Assembly: GCA_019423635.1 (NCBI GenBank)
Contig: JAHZBA010000040.1
Span: 1-20,585, forward strand
Length of the DNA: 20,585 bases
Reading direction: 5' to 3'
From: Clostridiales bacterium
GTDB taxonomy: Bacteria; Bacillota; Clostridia; Oscillospirales; Oscillospiraceae
Part shown: positions 6,022 to 12,568 of the stretch, in pieces
How the letters are laid out: every line of letters begins with the position of its first letter
Position numbering within the stretch: position 1 is the first letter of the stretch
Program-made: the position numbers and the translations under genes
Notes under the pieces: model-generated
Told to the model about the DNA's origin: nothing
Databases searched by the model: none
Seen by the model: the letters and a program-made list of their open reading frames with translations, nothing else

Positions 6022-7390
6022 CCTCCGTCACCTCCTGCTCCCGCAAGAGCGTGCGGTCAATCTCCTCCGCCGCCCGGCGTTTCAGCAGCTCCTCCGCCTC
6101 CTCCGGGGTCATCCAGGGAAGATGCTTGATGACTGCCTCATCGTCCAGGTAGTTGGCGGCGGCAAGCACCATCTGAGTCTCCTCCAGCTGGTTGGCGATC
6201 CGGTTCCATTGGAAGGACGGCTCGTCCTCGATGCCGACCAGGTCCAGCAGATTTCCGATAAAGTCCCGGATATGGTACTCGAAGTCGCCGCACTTGTCAT
6301 CTTGGCTCTGATAGCCGATACGGATCGCGGTGGCTGTCAGATTTCCACCGAGCATCTTCTCCATATCAACCAGCTGAAAACTCTCAAAAAGATCGCTACG
6401 CAGACGGGAAAGCATAGCTTCCCGGGCCTCATACGGGATATTCAGTGTGTGGGCCTCCGCCCCGCCACCGTCGTCCGAGTCCACCGCAGACGCCCGCAGC
6501 GTCCGCAGCCGGTCCATGAACTGAGCGATCTCCGTGTCATCCATGCCGCCGGCATTTTTGAGGGTCCAGTACACCGAGGAATTGTCCTCGATCACATTTG
6601 CAAGGCCGGATTTAATGAAATCATAGCAGTCGATACTTTCCCGGATGCTCACAAACTCAGACTGGTGCAGGTCATTGGCGTACATGGGGATAATGGGCAG
6701 GGAAGCATAGTTCCCGCCGCCCTCGATGGTCTCAGTGCCCAGCCCGTCCCGGCGTACATCCCGGAGATAGGGCCGTTTCTCCTGGAGAACCTGCAGATCC
6801 TCACCCTTGCGCTGGATGTACTCTGTCGCGCCGTCCGGCTCATACAGAGTGTACCGCTTGGTCTGTCCCTCCGCAGCACCCCAGTACCGCACACCAGCAG
6901 CCAGGGCGCCGTTGTCGCCATCGTAGAGCGGGGCAAAACCCGCCTCGTTGCTGGTGTCAGCGAAGCCAAACACCTCCAGGTGGTCCCGGTTCCAAAATCC
7001 GTATGATACGCCGTCCACCATGGCCTTTTTCGCCAGCTTCTGCAGTTGGCTGTCAAAGGTATTCCCCAGTTTCTTCTTTGTCTCCTGGTGCTCAAAAGTA
7101 ACGCCATTGGACAGCACATATTGGGTCTGTTGGATAACGAACATCCGAAAGAATGGCATTTTCAAACGGAAATTGCTGCTGTACAGATCGGGGTATGCCT
7201 GTCCTGTCGGTGTATAGAGCATCTTCTGAAAGCGCTCGATGGTGGTATGCCGCTTGGCATAGTATTCCTCCGCATCGGCGGCGATCCGGTAATCTGCGCT
7301 CCCCAGGTGGTCCCGGACAACGGACCGTACAAATTCCATCCGGTCCCGTTCGTTGTCCCCCAAGGCAGTCAGGTCCTGATAGGTTTTCAC
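6005..7390 (-). CDS. Portal protein, SPP1 gp6-like
   Basis: The protein has 461 residues from a GTG start (VKTYQDLTALGDNERDRMEF). GGAGGTGAGAGA directly upstream selects this start over one 30 bases further up that lies inside the terminase gene. Twelve copies form the ring at the packaging vertex through which DNA enters and leaves. Typical parts are RLKMPFFRMFVIQQTQYVLS with the following GVTF, a middle with DGVSYGFWNRDHLEVFGF, the segment SIDCYDFIKSGLANVIEDNS, NLTATAIRIGYQSQDDKCGD and an acidic C-terminal tail (TEDDEEA). Length and motifs agree with the phage portal Gp6-like family. It follows the large terminase directly and overlaps the MuF gene. Confidence 0.9.
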   Translation of the reverse strand: MKTYQDLTALGDNERDRMEFVRSVVRDHLGSADYRIAADAEEYYAKRHTTIERFQKMLYTPTGQAYPDLYSSNFRLKMPFFRMFVIQQTQYVLSNGVTFEHQETKKKLGNTFDSQLQKLAKKAMVDGVSYGFWNRDHLEVFGFADTSNEAGFAPLYDGDNGALAAGVRYWGAAEGQTKRYTLYEPDGATEYIQRKGEDLQVLQEKRPYLRDVRRDGLGTETIEGGGNYASLPIIPMYANDLHQSEFVSIRESIDCYDFIKSGLANVIEDNSSVYWTLKNAGGMDDTEIAQFMDRLRTLRASAVDSDDGGGAEAHTLNIPYEAREAMLSRLRSDLFESFQLVDMEKMLGGNLTATAIRIGYQSQDDKCGDFEYHIRDFIGNLLDLVGIEDEPSFQWNRIANQLEETQMVLAAANYLDDEAVIKHLPWMTPEEAEELLKRRAAEEIDRTLLREQEVTEDDEEA

Positions 7391-7394
7391 TCTC

Positions 7395-8621
7395 TCACCT
7401 CCGCTTGTACAGCGGTACATACTCCGGTTTCCCGGCCTTGTGCCTTAAAATCGTCTGACAAAAATATCTGATGTCATCCATGGCGTGGTCGTTTTCCTTC
7501 ACAGGCCTATCCTCCGCCGCCTTATCGTCCCAGCGGTATAGGCCAAACTCCCGAATTGCATCCTTGCAGGAGAGGTGGACTTTCACCGTGCCGTCCCGCA
7601 GCATCCGCGCTGTGGTCATGATGCCGGGCGTGACCTCGTTGTGGGCCTTCCGCACCCTAAACCGCCCGTGTCGCCGGATCGTCTCGATAAACGACGCCGC
7701 CGACGGGTCCACCACCACCGCCCGAACAGGCAAATCACCGGCCAGGGCTTCCAGCTCGGTGTAATACTCCTCGTCGGTCTTGTTCCGCTGGCTCTCCCGC
7801 CCGGAGTAGTAATACTCCCGGATGCGGGTGGCAGTCTTACCGTCCCAGCACCACAGGCCCGCAGAGAATGGGTTCAGCGTGCCGTAGTCGCAGGAGATGT
7901 AATACTCACCCTTTTCCGGTGTCTCGTCCACAATCTGCTCCTCACCAAAGAAGTCATAGACAAGGCCCTCGGCCAGTACCCATAGGCCACGGATGTACCG
8001 GTCGTAGAATACGCCAGTGAACATAGTCTGATAGCGCTCGATGGTCTTGGCGCTCAGGCCGGGGTTGTCCGTCATCTCGAAGTGCAGGTACAGGGCGTTT
8101 CGCTCCTTGTGCCGCTTGATCCACTCCAAATAAAACCAATGCTGCGGACTCTCTGGGTTGCAGGAGAACCACAGTTTGGCTCCATCCACAGAGCAGCGGG
8201 TCAACGCCTGCTCCACGAAACTGCGGGGCATCAGCGCCACCTCATCCAACAGCACCCCGGCCAGCGTCCGGCCCTGGATTAGCGCGAAACTGCTCTCGTC
8301 CTTTCCTCCGAACACCTCGAAGTAGTTGGTCACAGCCCCCCGCCGGACCTCCAGCACCTTGTCCGCCCGCCGCCAGCGCATGGTGTAACGCTCTTTGGCA
8401 AGGGACATGGAGATGAAGGGCACCACGATATTTTTTGAGGCGCTGTCCACAGTCTTGCCGCAGATGCCGAACCGCTGGCCGCTAAACTGTCGCATAGCCC
8501 AGTCCACAAACGCCCACATCATGATGGATGTCTTACCCGAGCGGACTGCGCCGTCGCAGATGAGGGCATCATACTTTGAGTATGGAAAGGCGAGAATTTT
8601 CTTCTGCTTTGCGCTAATCAT
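7395..8621 (-). CDS. Terminase large subunit (packaging ATPase and nuclease)
   Basis: This 408-residue protein pumps and cuts DNA at the portal. The N-terminal ATPase has Walker A GAVRSGKT (24-31), Walker B LLDE (Asp126, Glu127) and the coupling motif WFSCNPE (151-157). The C-terminal RNase H-like nuclease has its acidic residues at CDYG (Asp245), VVVDPSA (Asp305) and NDHAMDDIRY (Asp379, Asp382). All parts needed for packaging are present and the length is normal for this family (400-450). The start ATG lies within the last codons of the small subunit. The stop codon overlaps the ribosome site of the portal gene. The terL name is used by analogy; the cutting strategy (cos or pac) cannot be told. 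Confidence 0.95.
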   Translation of the reverse strand: MISAKQKKILAFPYSKYDALICDGAVRSGKTSIMMWAFVDWAMRQFSGQRFGICGKTVDSASKNIVVPFISMSLAKERYTMRWRRADKVLEVRRGAVTNYFEVFGGKDESSFALIQGRTLAGVLLDEVALMPRSFVEQALTRCSVDGAKLWFSCNPESPQHWFYLEWIKRHKERNALYLHFEMTDNPGLSAKTIERYQTMFTGVFYDRYIRGLWVLAEGLVYDFFGEEQIVDETPEKGEYYISCDYGTLNPFSAGLWCWDGKTATRIREYYYSGRESQRNKTDEEYYTELEALAGDLPVRAVVVDPSAASFIETIRRHGRFRVRKAHNEVTPGIMTTARMLRDGTVKVHLSCKDAIREFGLYRWDDKAAEDRPVKENDHAMDDIRYFCQTILRHKAGKPEYVPLYKRR

Positions 8622-9036
8622 TGCTCTCCAACTCCTCCGCCAATTCTCTCAGGCTCTGGCTGAGCCCGTCCTCTTTTGCCGTATCCGCAGGCCCGCCGCT
8701 GATGGCCGTCCATTTATCAATCAGCGTGCCGATGGCCGTGGTGATCTGGGCCGGGGTTGCCTCTGCCAGCTTCTCCGGCGTGTTCAGCGCAGTCAGGCCC
8801 TTATCAATGATCTCGCACACCAAACCCCGCTGCTTTTCCATGTATGCCATGATGTCGGCGGTGTTCTCCGCCTTTTTTTGGTCTAATTTTTCCTCAATGT
8901 CTCCCGCCTCGTTCAGGATCGATTTTGCGGTGGCCCAAGAGACTTTATTCTTTTTCGCGGTGGCATTCACAGACTGCGTTTCCAGATAATCAGCCACTAT
9001 TTTCTTTTTTTGCTTATCTGTCAACCTCGCAGCCAT
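8614..9036 (-). CDS. Terminase small subunit
   Basis: This 140-residue protein starts MAARLTDKQKKKIVADYLET with a GAGGTG site 7 bases upstream. The N-terminal part (residues 5-45) is a helix-turn-helix of terminase small subunits, with KKIVADYLETQSVNATAKKN followed by SWATAKSILNEA. It is followed by a charged helical oligomerisation region (about 46-110) and a C-terminal acidic tail (LRELAEELESND), likely the contact with the large subunit. It recognises the packaging start on the phage DNA. It overlaps the large subunit by 8 bases. The family call rests on the HTH, size and position; the sequence family within small terminases is not clear. Confidence 0.85.
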   Translation of the reverse strand: MAARLTDKQKKKIVADYLETQSVNATAKKNKVSWATAKSILNEAGDIEEKLDQKKAENTADIMAYMEKQRGLVCEIIDKGLTALNTPEKLAEATPAQITTAIGTLIDKWTAISGGPADTAKEDGLSQSLRELAEELESND

Positions 9037-9047
9037 TTTTCAGCACC

Positions 9048-9218
9048 TCAACGTCTCCTGTTTTGCAAGCTGCGCAGTGCAGCCATCACATCTCCAAACG
9101 TGCTTTCTGTACTCCCTTGAAAAGAAATCCCTCTTAAACTTTCAATAAGTGCGCCTGCACTTGTTTCGGTGTTTAAAATCCTTCTTGCTTCGCTCATGTT
9201 CGCTTGCGCTTGCTTCAT
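9048..9218 (-). CDS. Short uncharacterised protein, perhaps the remnant of a longer gene
   Basis: From an ATG at 9218 this encodes 56 residues (MKQAQANMSEARRILNTETS to LRSLQNRRR). The stop TGA overlaps the ribosome site of the small terminase, as is usual for real neighbours in this genome. However, no ribosome site precedes the ATG, nor a second ATG at 9197. The frame stays open without a start codon for about 32 more codons upstream, encoding HKIANSALDAGFNEAVRTIN, until a TGA near 9316. This gives the impression of a C-terminus whose N-terminal part was lost or overwritten near the plus-strand HTH gene. No family is recognised. Confidence 0.4.
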   Translation of the reverse strand: MKQAQANMSEARRILNTETSAGALIESLRGISFQGSTESTFGDVMAALRSLQNRRR

Positions 9219-9290
9219 TTGAGCAGGCGTCGGATTTATCGTCCGGACAGCTTCATTAAACCCAGCGTCTAGGGCAGAGTTGGCTATTTT

Positions 9291-9482
9291 GTGGGTAGAG
9301 GTAAGCGATCACTTCCCCAGGAGACATTTGACATCTCCGCCGCCCGCCGTGCCAAGAAACTGACACAGGCCCAGCTAGCCGAACAGATGGGCGTTGACCA
9401 GGCCCTAGTCTCCAGGTGGGAGTCAGGGAAGGTAAGTCCAAATAAGGACAATCTTTCAAAACTCAAGGAAATATTGCTCTGA
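9291..9482 (+). CDS. Small XRE/Cro-type helix-turn-helix regulator
   Basis: This is the only plus-strand gene I accept. The 63-residue product contains a complete HTH: ISAARRAKKLTQAQLAEQMG then VDQALVSRWESGKVSPNKDN and a final LSKLKEIL helix, the standard layout of XRE-family DNA-binding domains (residues about 14-62). The start is uncertain: the only in-frame start is a GTG at 9291 without a clear ribosome site (a weak AGGGCAG lies far upstream), and an AGGAG further in has no start codon behind it. A good terminator follows 4 bases after the stop. It lies between the early and late genes on the opposite strand, so it could repress or switch transcription; this is inferred. Confidence 0.68.
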   Translation: MGRGKRSLPQETFDISAARRAKKLTQAQLAEQMGVDQALVSRWESGKVSPNKDNLSKLKEILL

Positions 9483-9486
9483 ATCA

Positions 9487-9511
9487 CCGCCCCTTCTGGG
9501 GCGGTTTTTTT
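9487..9511 (+). terminator. Rho-independent terminator of the HTH gene
   Basis: Arms CCGCCCC (9487-9493) and GGGGCGG (9498-9504) with loop TTCT form a perfect 7-bp GC stem followed by seven T. It starts 4 bases after the HTH stop codon and ends transcription on the plus strand. Confidence 0.92.
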
Positions 9512-9551
9512 GGGTATCGCCGCCGCCCTCGTGCGGACAGGAGCGACGTAT

Positions 9552-9572
9552 ATACCCCTTGTGGGGTATTTT
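9552..9572 (+). terminator. Terminator-like hairpin
   Basis: Arms ATACCCC (9552-9558) and GGGGTAT (9563-9569) with loop TTGT form a perfect 7-bp stem, with a short T run (TTTT, 9569-9572). It follows the HTH gene's own terminator by about 40 bases and may be a back-up terminator or part of a structured RNA. Confidence 0.5.
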
Positions 9573-9800
9573 GCGGGTTGTGTGCAGGCTATCCGCTGGC
9601 CTGTCCGGGGGTCGGGAACAGCGCCCTCCGCTTTTTTGCGCGCTCTGTCCAGCGTGTGTGCCGCGTGGAGGGTGCGACCCTTCGGCCCGGATCTTGGGCT
9701 GGCTCTTGCCTGCGGCATATATGGCCGCCCCTTATGCGGTTCGGGGCGGCTATTGATTAGGAGGGCCCGTTTTTCGCCACGGAGCCGGGCAGAAGAAAGA

Positions 9801-9832
9801 TGGGAGTGGGTATCTCTACCCGCTCCCATTTT
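9801..9832. terminator. Bidirectional terminator between early and late operons
   Basis: Arms TGGGAGTGGGTA (9801-9812) and TACCCGCTCCCA (9817-9828) pair over 12 bp with a single G-U and loop TCTC. On the plus strand TTTTCTC follows; on the minus strand the hairpin is followed by TCTTTCTTCT. It would end the early minus-strand transcript about 40 bases after the last early gene (stop at 9872), so late genes would need another promoter or antitermination. Confidence 0.75.
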
Positions 9833-9871
9833 CTCATGTATTCTGAATCCTGTCCCCTATATCTAGGATTT

Positions 9872-10069
9872 TCAAAAATTTTTTTGATTTTTTTCGGGCA
9901 GGAATCGTATGAATGTCTCTTCTGTTTCAAACTGTGCTCCACACGCCGAACATCTCCTCCGGCGGACAATTTTCCCTTCCGGCGTTTCCCGCGTGTCATA
10001 TACGGAGCTATCCTCTCCGCAAACCGGGCACATTCGGGCCGTTTGTTCTGTGTCCAGCATCCCGCTCAT
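9872..10069 (-). CDS. Small NrdR-like zinc-ribbon protein
   Basis: This 65-residue protein starts MSGMLDTEQTARMCPVCGED. Two Cys pairs (Cys14-x2-Cys17 and Cys40-x2-Cys43, as CPVC and CSAC) form a zinc ribbon. The spacing and sequence in between (VYDTRETPEGKIVRRRRC), and the following GAQFETEETF, closely resemble the N-terminal domain of NrdR, the repressor of ribonucleotide reductase genes. The ATP-cone domain that follows in NrdR is absent, so the protein is a free zinc ribbon, likely DNA-binding. The start overlaps the MazG-like gene's stop as ATGA, with GGAGGG upstream. Its real role is unknown; similar proteins are common in Clostridia prophages. It is the last early gene before the terminator. 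Confidence 0.75.
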   Translation of the reverse strand: MSGMLDTEQTARMCPVCGEDSSVYDTRETPEGKIVRRRRCSACGAQFETEETFIRFLPEKNQKNF

Positions 10070-10371
10070 GTCACACCCTCCCTGATTCGCCGGTCCCACC
10101 GCTCCAGCTTCCCGGCCTGGATCCGCGCCACCTGGCCCCAGTCTACAAAGCTGATGGCCTCCAGTGCCTCCGCGCAGTTGAGCACGTCGGCCACCTCCTC
10201 GTTGATAAGGGCCCGCGCCTTGCCCTGTGTCAGCGGCGTGGTGCCCACCAGCACCCTGCGCATCTTGAGCACCGCCTGGGCCAGCTCAGAGCACTCCTCC
10301 GCGCACTGACACAGGATCTCCTCCGCCCCCAGCTGCTCCGCGATCCTGCGGAGCGTGTCATTGTCACTCAT
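10066..10371 (-). CDS. MazG-like nucleotide pyrophosphohydrolase
   Basis: This 101-residue all-helical protein starts MSDNDTLRRIAEQLGAEEIL. The metal-binding residues of the MazG-like superfamily are visible: EExxE as EECSE (Glu25, Glu26, Glu29) and ExxD as EVAD (Glu59, Asp62). These enzymes split nucleoside triphosphates to the monophosphate and pyrophosphate; the substrate here is unknown, perhaps a modified or unwanted nucleotide during phage replication. A GGAGG site lies 9 bases upstream of the ATG. The stop overlaps the NrdR-like gene by 4 bases. Length fits single-domain phage members of the family. Confidence 0.85.
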   Translation of the reverse strand: MSDNDTLRRIAEQLGAEEILCQCAEECSELAQAVLKMRRVLVGTTPLTQGKARALINEEVADVLNCAEALEAISFVDWGQVARIQAGKLERWDRRIREGVT

Positions 10372-10375
10372 ACAA

Positions 10376-10678
10376 TCAGTCCTCCATGTTGATCGGCGTC
10401 CCCACCGTCCCCACGCTCTCGCCGCTCCCTGTTGCCCGGAAGAACTCCCCGGGCATGGGGAACATCCATCGGAACATCAGATAGTTGGCCGCGTCCACCA
10501 GGTGCTCGGTGTTGTGGTCCCGGTGGAAAGCGTCCAGGCACAGTTGGGCCGTCTCCAGGGCATCCACCCGCCCCTCGCCGAAATTTTTCCGGGCCGGGCC
10601 GTATTTGTGATGCGACACCTCCACACGGTTCCTGCGCAGCCGGTCAAACTCCTCGCTATAATCGTTGTTGGCGCTCAT
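10376..10678 (-). CDS. Conserved phage protein, function unknown
   Basis: The 100-residue protein starts MSANNDYSEEFDRLRRNRVE with AGGAG 7 bases upstream. The core KYGPARKNFGEGRVDALETA followed by CLDAFHRDHNTEHLVDAANY and MFRWMFP recurs in many phage genomes as a small hypothetical protein; it is helical and His-rich. Its proximity to the MazG-like gene, and its helical NTEHLVDAANYLMF motif, suggest a distant all-alpha nucleotide pyrophosphohydrolase relative, but the canonical EExxE motif is not seen. I therefore leave the function open. Its 5' end overlaps the frameshifted gene upstream by 23 bases. Confidence 0.72.
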   Translation of the reverse strand: MSANNDYSEEFDRLRRNRVEVSHHKYGPARKNFGEGRVDALETAQLCLDAFHRDHNTEHLVDAANYLMFRWMFPMPGEFFRATGSGESVGTVGTPINMED

Positions 10679-10911
10679 TGGAAAACTCCTCTCTCAGCGC
10701 CTCCGCGCTGTCAAAATACTGTGTACTGTACATCCCAGGCCGCCACCGCTCCAGCCGGATCAGGTAGGGCACGGACCAGGCCCGGGAGGCGGGGCAGGTG
10801 CTCACCCGCACCCGCAGCGCCCCCCAGCGTCCGCTCGATCTCCATCTCACCGCAGCGGTGGTGGGCCCGGGCGATGGTGTCCAGATCCTTATCCGTCAGC
10901 AGATTATCCAT
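10656..10911 (-). pseudogene. Small phage gene broken by a frameshift in a run of six G
   Basis: The start is clear: ATG at 10911, with a GGAG site, gives MDNLLTDKDLDTIARAHHRC then GEMEIERTL. After the G run (minus strand, 10825 to 10820) this frame becomes low-quality GGAAGAGEHL. The +1 frame instead continues as GALRVRVSTCPASRAW, VPYLIRLERWRPGMYSTQYF and DSAEALREEFSNERQQRL, ending in a TAG that overlaps the next gene's start as its neighbours do. Removing one G restores an 84-residue protein. The defect may be a real mutation, a sequencing error in a homopolymer, or recoding. No family name is known to me. A GTG at 10850 could start the second half alone but has no ribosome site. Confidence 0.6.
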
Positions 10912-11134
10912 CGGCGTCCATCTCCATCCTAGCCATAATCTCCGCCTTCCGCCGCATACACCAGGCAAACACTGGGAACCTAAAATCCTTTTGGGTGGAG
11001 CACTGCGACAAAAATCCGCAGGTCTCACAATGCCCGCCGACGATGGCCTGAGAGATCGCCAGTCCCTCGGCCTGCTTTTCGGGCGGATATGGCCGGTCAA
11101 ACATGGTGATGTGCGTATATGATTTACAGCTCAT
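10904..11134 (-). CDS. Small Cys-rich phage protein, possibly metal-binding
   Basis: The 76-residue protein starts MSCKSYTHITMFDRPYPPEK. Five Cys (CETCGFLSQC and CMRRK plus the N-terminal one) suggest a zinc or Fe-S site; the pattern CxxC-x6-C-x13-C is the core. It has no membrane segment. It is coupled on both sides: its ATG overlaps the stop of the 44-residue gene upstream (ATGA), and its stop overlaps the start of the frameshifted gene by 8 bases. GAGAGGAG lies upstream of the start. Many Clostridia prophages have a series of such short Cys-containing proteins in their early region; the function is not known. Confidence 0.65.
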   Translation of the reverse strand: MSCKSYTHITMFDRPYPPEKQAEGLAISQAIVGGHCETCGFLSQCSTQKDFRFPVFAWCMRRKAEIMARMEMDADG

Positions 11135-11265
11135 GCCTCCACGCTCCTCTCCTCATCCTCCAGGTACATCGGACACTGGATCACCGTGTAGGAGGTCATC
11201 CCGTGGGCTCGCACCTGTTTTTTCGGGCCTGCGACAAATCGTGTGGGATTTCTTTCTTGTGACAT
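11131..11265 (-). CDS. 44-residue phage protein, unknown
   Basis: The short frame encodes MSQERNPTRFVAGPKKQVRA, then HGMTSYTVIQCPMYLEDEER and SVEA. The stop overlaps the next start as GCATGAGC, which is the usual coupling here. An AAAGGA-type ribosome site lies near the end of the gene upstream, rather far from the ATG. The segment TSYTVIQCPMYL resembles SYHVVACPLYV at the end of the Cys-rich protein at 14681-14893, so the two may share a small zinc-binding motif. Function unknown. Confidence 0.55.
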   Translation of the reverse strand: MSQERNPTRFVAGPKKQVRAHGMTSYTVIQCPMYLEDEERSVEA

Positions 11266-11269
11266 TCAA

Positions 11270-11701
11270 TTATTTCACTTTCCTTTCGTCCATAGCAGAA
11301 AGTGCGCTTATTTCTCGCAACCTCTCCACGCTCACTTCCTTCACCCTCAGGAATAGCCGTGCGGCCTCCTTCGGCATATAGATGGATGGGCGCCATTTCG
11401 GCTCTGCTGCATATCCGGCAGCTTTTGCGCTGCCTCCGTCCGCCTTGTAGATATAATGGTCGCACCAGTCGCCATTCCACGTCTCACGCACCCACAGGAT
11501 GTCGCCGGGCTGGTAGGGTGGAAAGAAATTGTACAGCACATCCATCCCAGCAACATGGCACACAATGTTTAAGCCCTCTTCGGGGTCGTGGAAACACATA
11601 GGCTTGTCCAATGGCTGCGGCTTTACCACCCGCCGGGTGACGGTCTTCCTTCCATCCAAGACGGCCCGAACCATCTGGGTATTAAACAGGATTGGCTTCA
11701 T
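11270..11701 (-). CDS. ASCH/PUA-like phage protein, probably shortened at the C-terminus
   Basis: The 143-residue protein starts MKPILFNTQMVRAVLDGRKT, followed by VTRRVVKPQP, PYQPGDILWVRETWNG, a PKWRPSIYMPKEAARLFLRV block and SVERLREI. This is the usual opening and core of ASCH-like (PUA fold) phage proteins thought to bind nucleic acid or modified bases. The relatives I know continue after the VxxERLxxI strand with a further domain ending in a tryptophan-rich part; here the frame stops soon after (SALSAMDERKVK), so it may be truncated. It overlaps the zinc-ribbon gene upstream by 20 bases. Its exact role in the phage is unknown. Confidence 0.75.
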   Translation of the reverse strand: MKPILFNTQMVRAVLDGRKTVTRRVVKPQPLDKPMCFHDPEEGLNIVCHVAGMDVLYNFFPPYQPGDILWVRETWNGDWCDHYIYKADGGSAKAAGYAAEPKWRPSIYMPKEAARLFLRVKEVSVERLREISALSAMDERKVK

Positions 11702-12119
11702 GGTTTTCTCCTTTCAGCGCCGTCTCTGCCTCCTCATGGGTTAGCGCCTGTGTTCCGTCAATCGGCTGTCCGCAGTAAGGGCATTGATACATAGGCACTT
11801 CGCAGGAATCGGCTTCCTGGAATCCGCCCATGAGGTCGTGCTTACAGTTGGGGCACAAGATAGAATCGTGGTTGTCGTCGCCCCATATAAGGGGCTTCCG
11901 AGGTTCATCCAGCATCACCAGCCGCCCCTCTCGGTCAGCCTGCACCAGCTCCCGGAGGCGGTCCAGATTGTAGTCGCCGCCCAGGATGTCCTCAATGGAT
12001 TTCAGCCGCTCCCACACCCTGCGCTGGGAGCAGTAGCCCTCCTCGCAAAATGGGCCACCCAATTCCTCTCGGCACATGGATATGTCGCAAAATTCCCCAT
12101 CAAATGTTAATCTCTCCAT
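11682..12119 (-). CDS. Zinc-ribbon phage protein, function unknown
   Basis: This 145-residue protein starts MERLTFDGEFCDISMCREEL after GAGGGAG. It has an N-terminal Cys cluster (Cys11, 16, 25, 30) next to a WERLKSIEDIL helix, then a DRLRELVQADREGRLVMLDE segment, and a C-terminal zinc ribbon with Cys89-x2-Cys92 (CPNC) and Cys113-x2-Cys116 (CPYC). Related proteins are frequent in the early region of Clostridia phages, where they usually carry the same LxRLxELVxADRxGRL block. A DNA- or RNA-binding role is plausible but not shown. It is complete, with no sign of damage. Confidence 0.75.
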   Translation of the reverse strand: MERLTFDGEFCDISMCREELGGPFCEEGYCSQRRVWERLKSIEDILGGDYNLDRLRELVQADREGRLVMLDEPRKPLIWGDDNHDSILCPNCKHDLMGGFQEADSCEVPMYQCPYCGQPIDGTQALTHEEAETALKGENHEANPV

Positions 12120-12128
12120 ACGTCTCCC

Positions 12129-12356
12129 TCATATCTCCGGTGTAGATCCGTGCTCTACCAGCCACTGTGCACTCCTGCGTCTCTGCTCTGTGGATGCTGA
12201 GGTGATATTACAGATTGCCTTGTGGACCGACAGCTAGAATACTTTATCACTGCTCGGGATAGGCACGCCATACTTCCGGCAGTATCCCTTTATCTTCTCC
12301 TCGTCCAGAGACAGGAGCGCTGCATCCCGCTCCTGTACAAAATTGCTTATGGCCAT
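12129..12356 (-). pseudogene. Small phage gene interrupted by an in-frame TAG
   Basis: The ATG at 12356, preceded by AAGGGTGG, starts MAISNFVQERDAALLSLDEE, KIKGYCRKYGVPIPSSDKVF. Codon 41 is TAG (12236-12234). The same frame then continues without interruption as LSVHKAICNITSASTEQRRR and SAQWLVEHGSTPEI, to a TGA just before the ribosome site of the next gene. In relatives known to me, the VF at this point is followed by a Trp, so TGG to TAG is the likely change. As TAG is the normal stop of other genes here (small terminase, MuF), recoding is unlikely. Intact it would be a 75-residue helical phage protein of unknown function. Confidence 0.75.
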
Positions 12357-12358
12357 GC

Positions 12359-12568
12359 TTAACCACCCTTCCTGAATCTGGTTTTAAAATCCCCCGGCTC
12401 GAATAATTCGCACCGCTGGAACTCTGGCCTGCGCACCTCCGGCGCACGCTGCCCGCAGTCGATTATGCAGGGCATGGTGTGATAGTCCTTGGACCGCTCC
12501 ACTGTGCTGCAGTATCCGGCCCCATGCGGCCGCGTCTCGTCAAGCCACTTACACCCATGGCAGTTCAT
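12359..12568 (-). CDS. Small Cys-rich, zinc-binding-like phage protein
   Basis: From the ATG at 12568 (GGAGG upstream, ATGA overlap with the preceding stop) it encodes 69 residues: MNCHGCKWLDETRPHGAGYC, then STVERSKDYHTMPCIIDCGQ and a C-terminal RCELFEPGDFKTRFRKGG. Cys3, Cys6, Cys20 and three more later suggest one or two metal sites. The CxxCKWLDET beginning is familiar from Clostridia prophage proteins of unknown function. Its stop codon lies 2 bases before the start of the broken gene at 12356. Confidence 0.68.
   Translation of the reverse strand: MNCHGCKWLDETRPHGAGYCSTVERSKDYHTMPCIIDCGQRAPEVRRPEFQRCELFEPGDFKTRFRKGG

Larger units (their letters stand above)
9512..9871. other. Gene-poor switch region with hairpins, between early and late genes
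   Basis: I find no convincing gene in these 360 bases. Long open frames on both strands have poor starts and no family features. What it holds is structure: a hairpin with T run (9552-9572), a long 8-bp stem with arms GCCGCCCC (9724-9731) and GGGGCGGC (9743-9750) around an 11-base loop, and a strong two-way terminator (9801-9832). No tRNA was found by eye. It may contain the late promoter, a small RNA or a packaging site next to the terminase genes, but I cannot point to any of them. Confidence 0.6.

Noticed and set aside
9284..9829. 181-codon minus-strand open frame in the gene-poor region
   Set aside because: It begins inside the two-way terminator, overlaps the plus-strand HTH gene and its terminator, and has Arg/Pro/Ala-rich content without a domain.
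9512..9871. A tRNA gene among the hairpins
   Set aside because: No cloverleaf with a proper T-loop and acceptor stem could be built; the arms are long simple hairpins.
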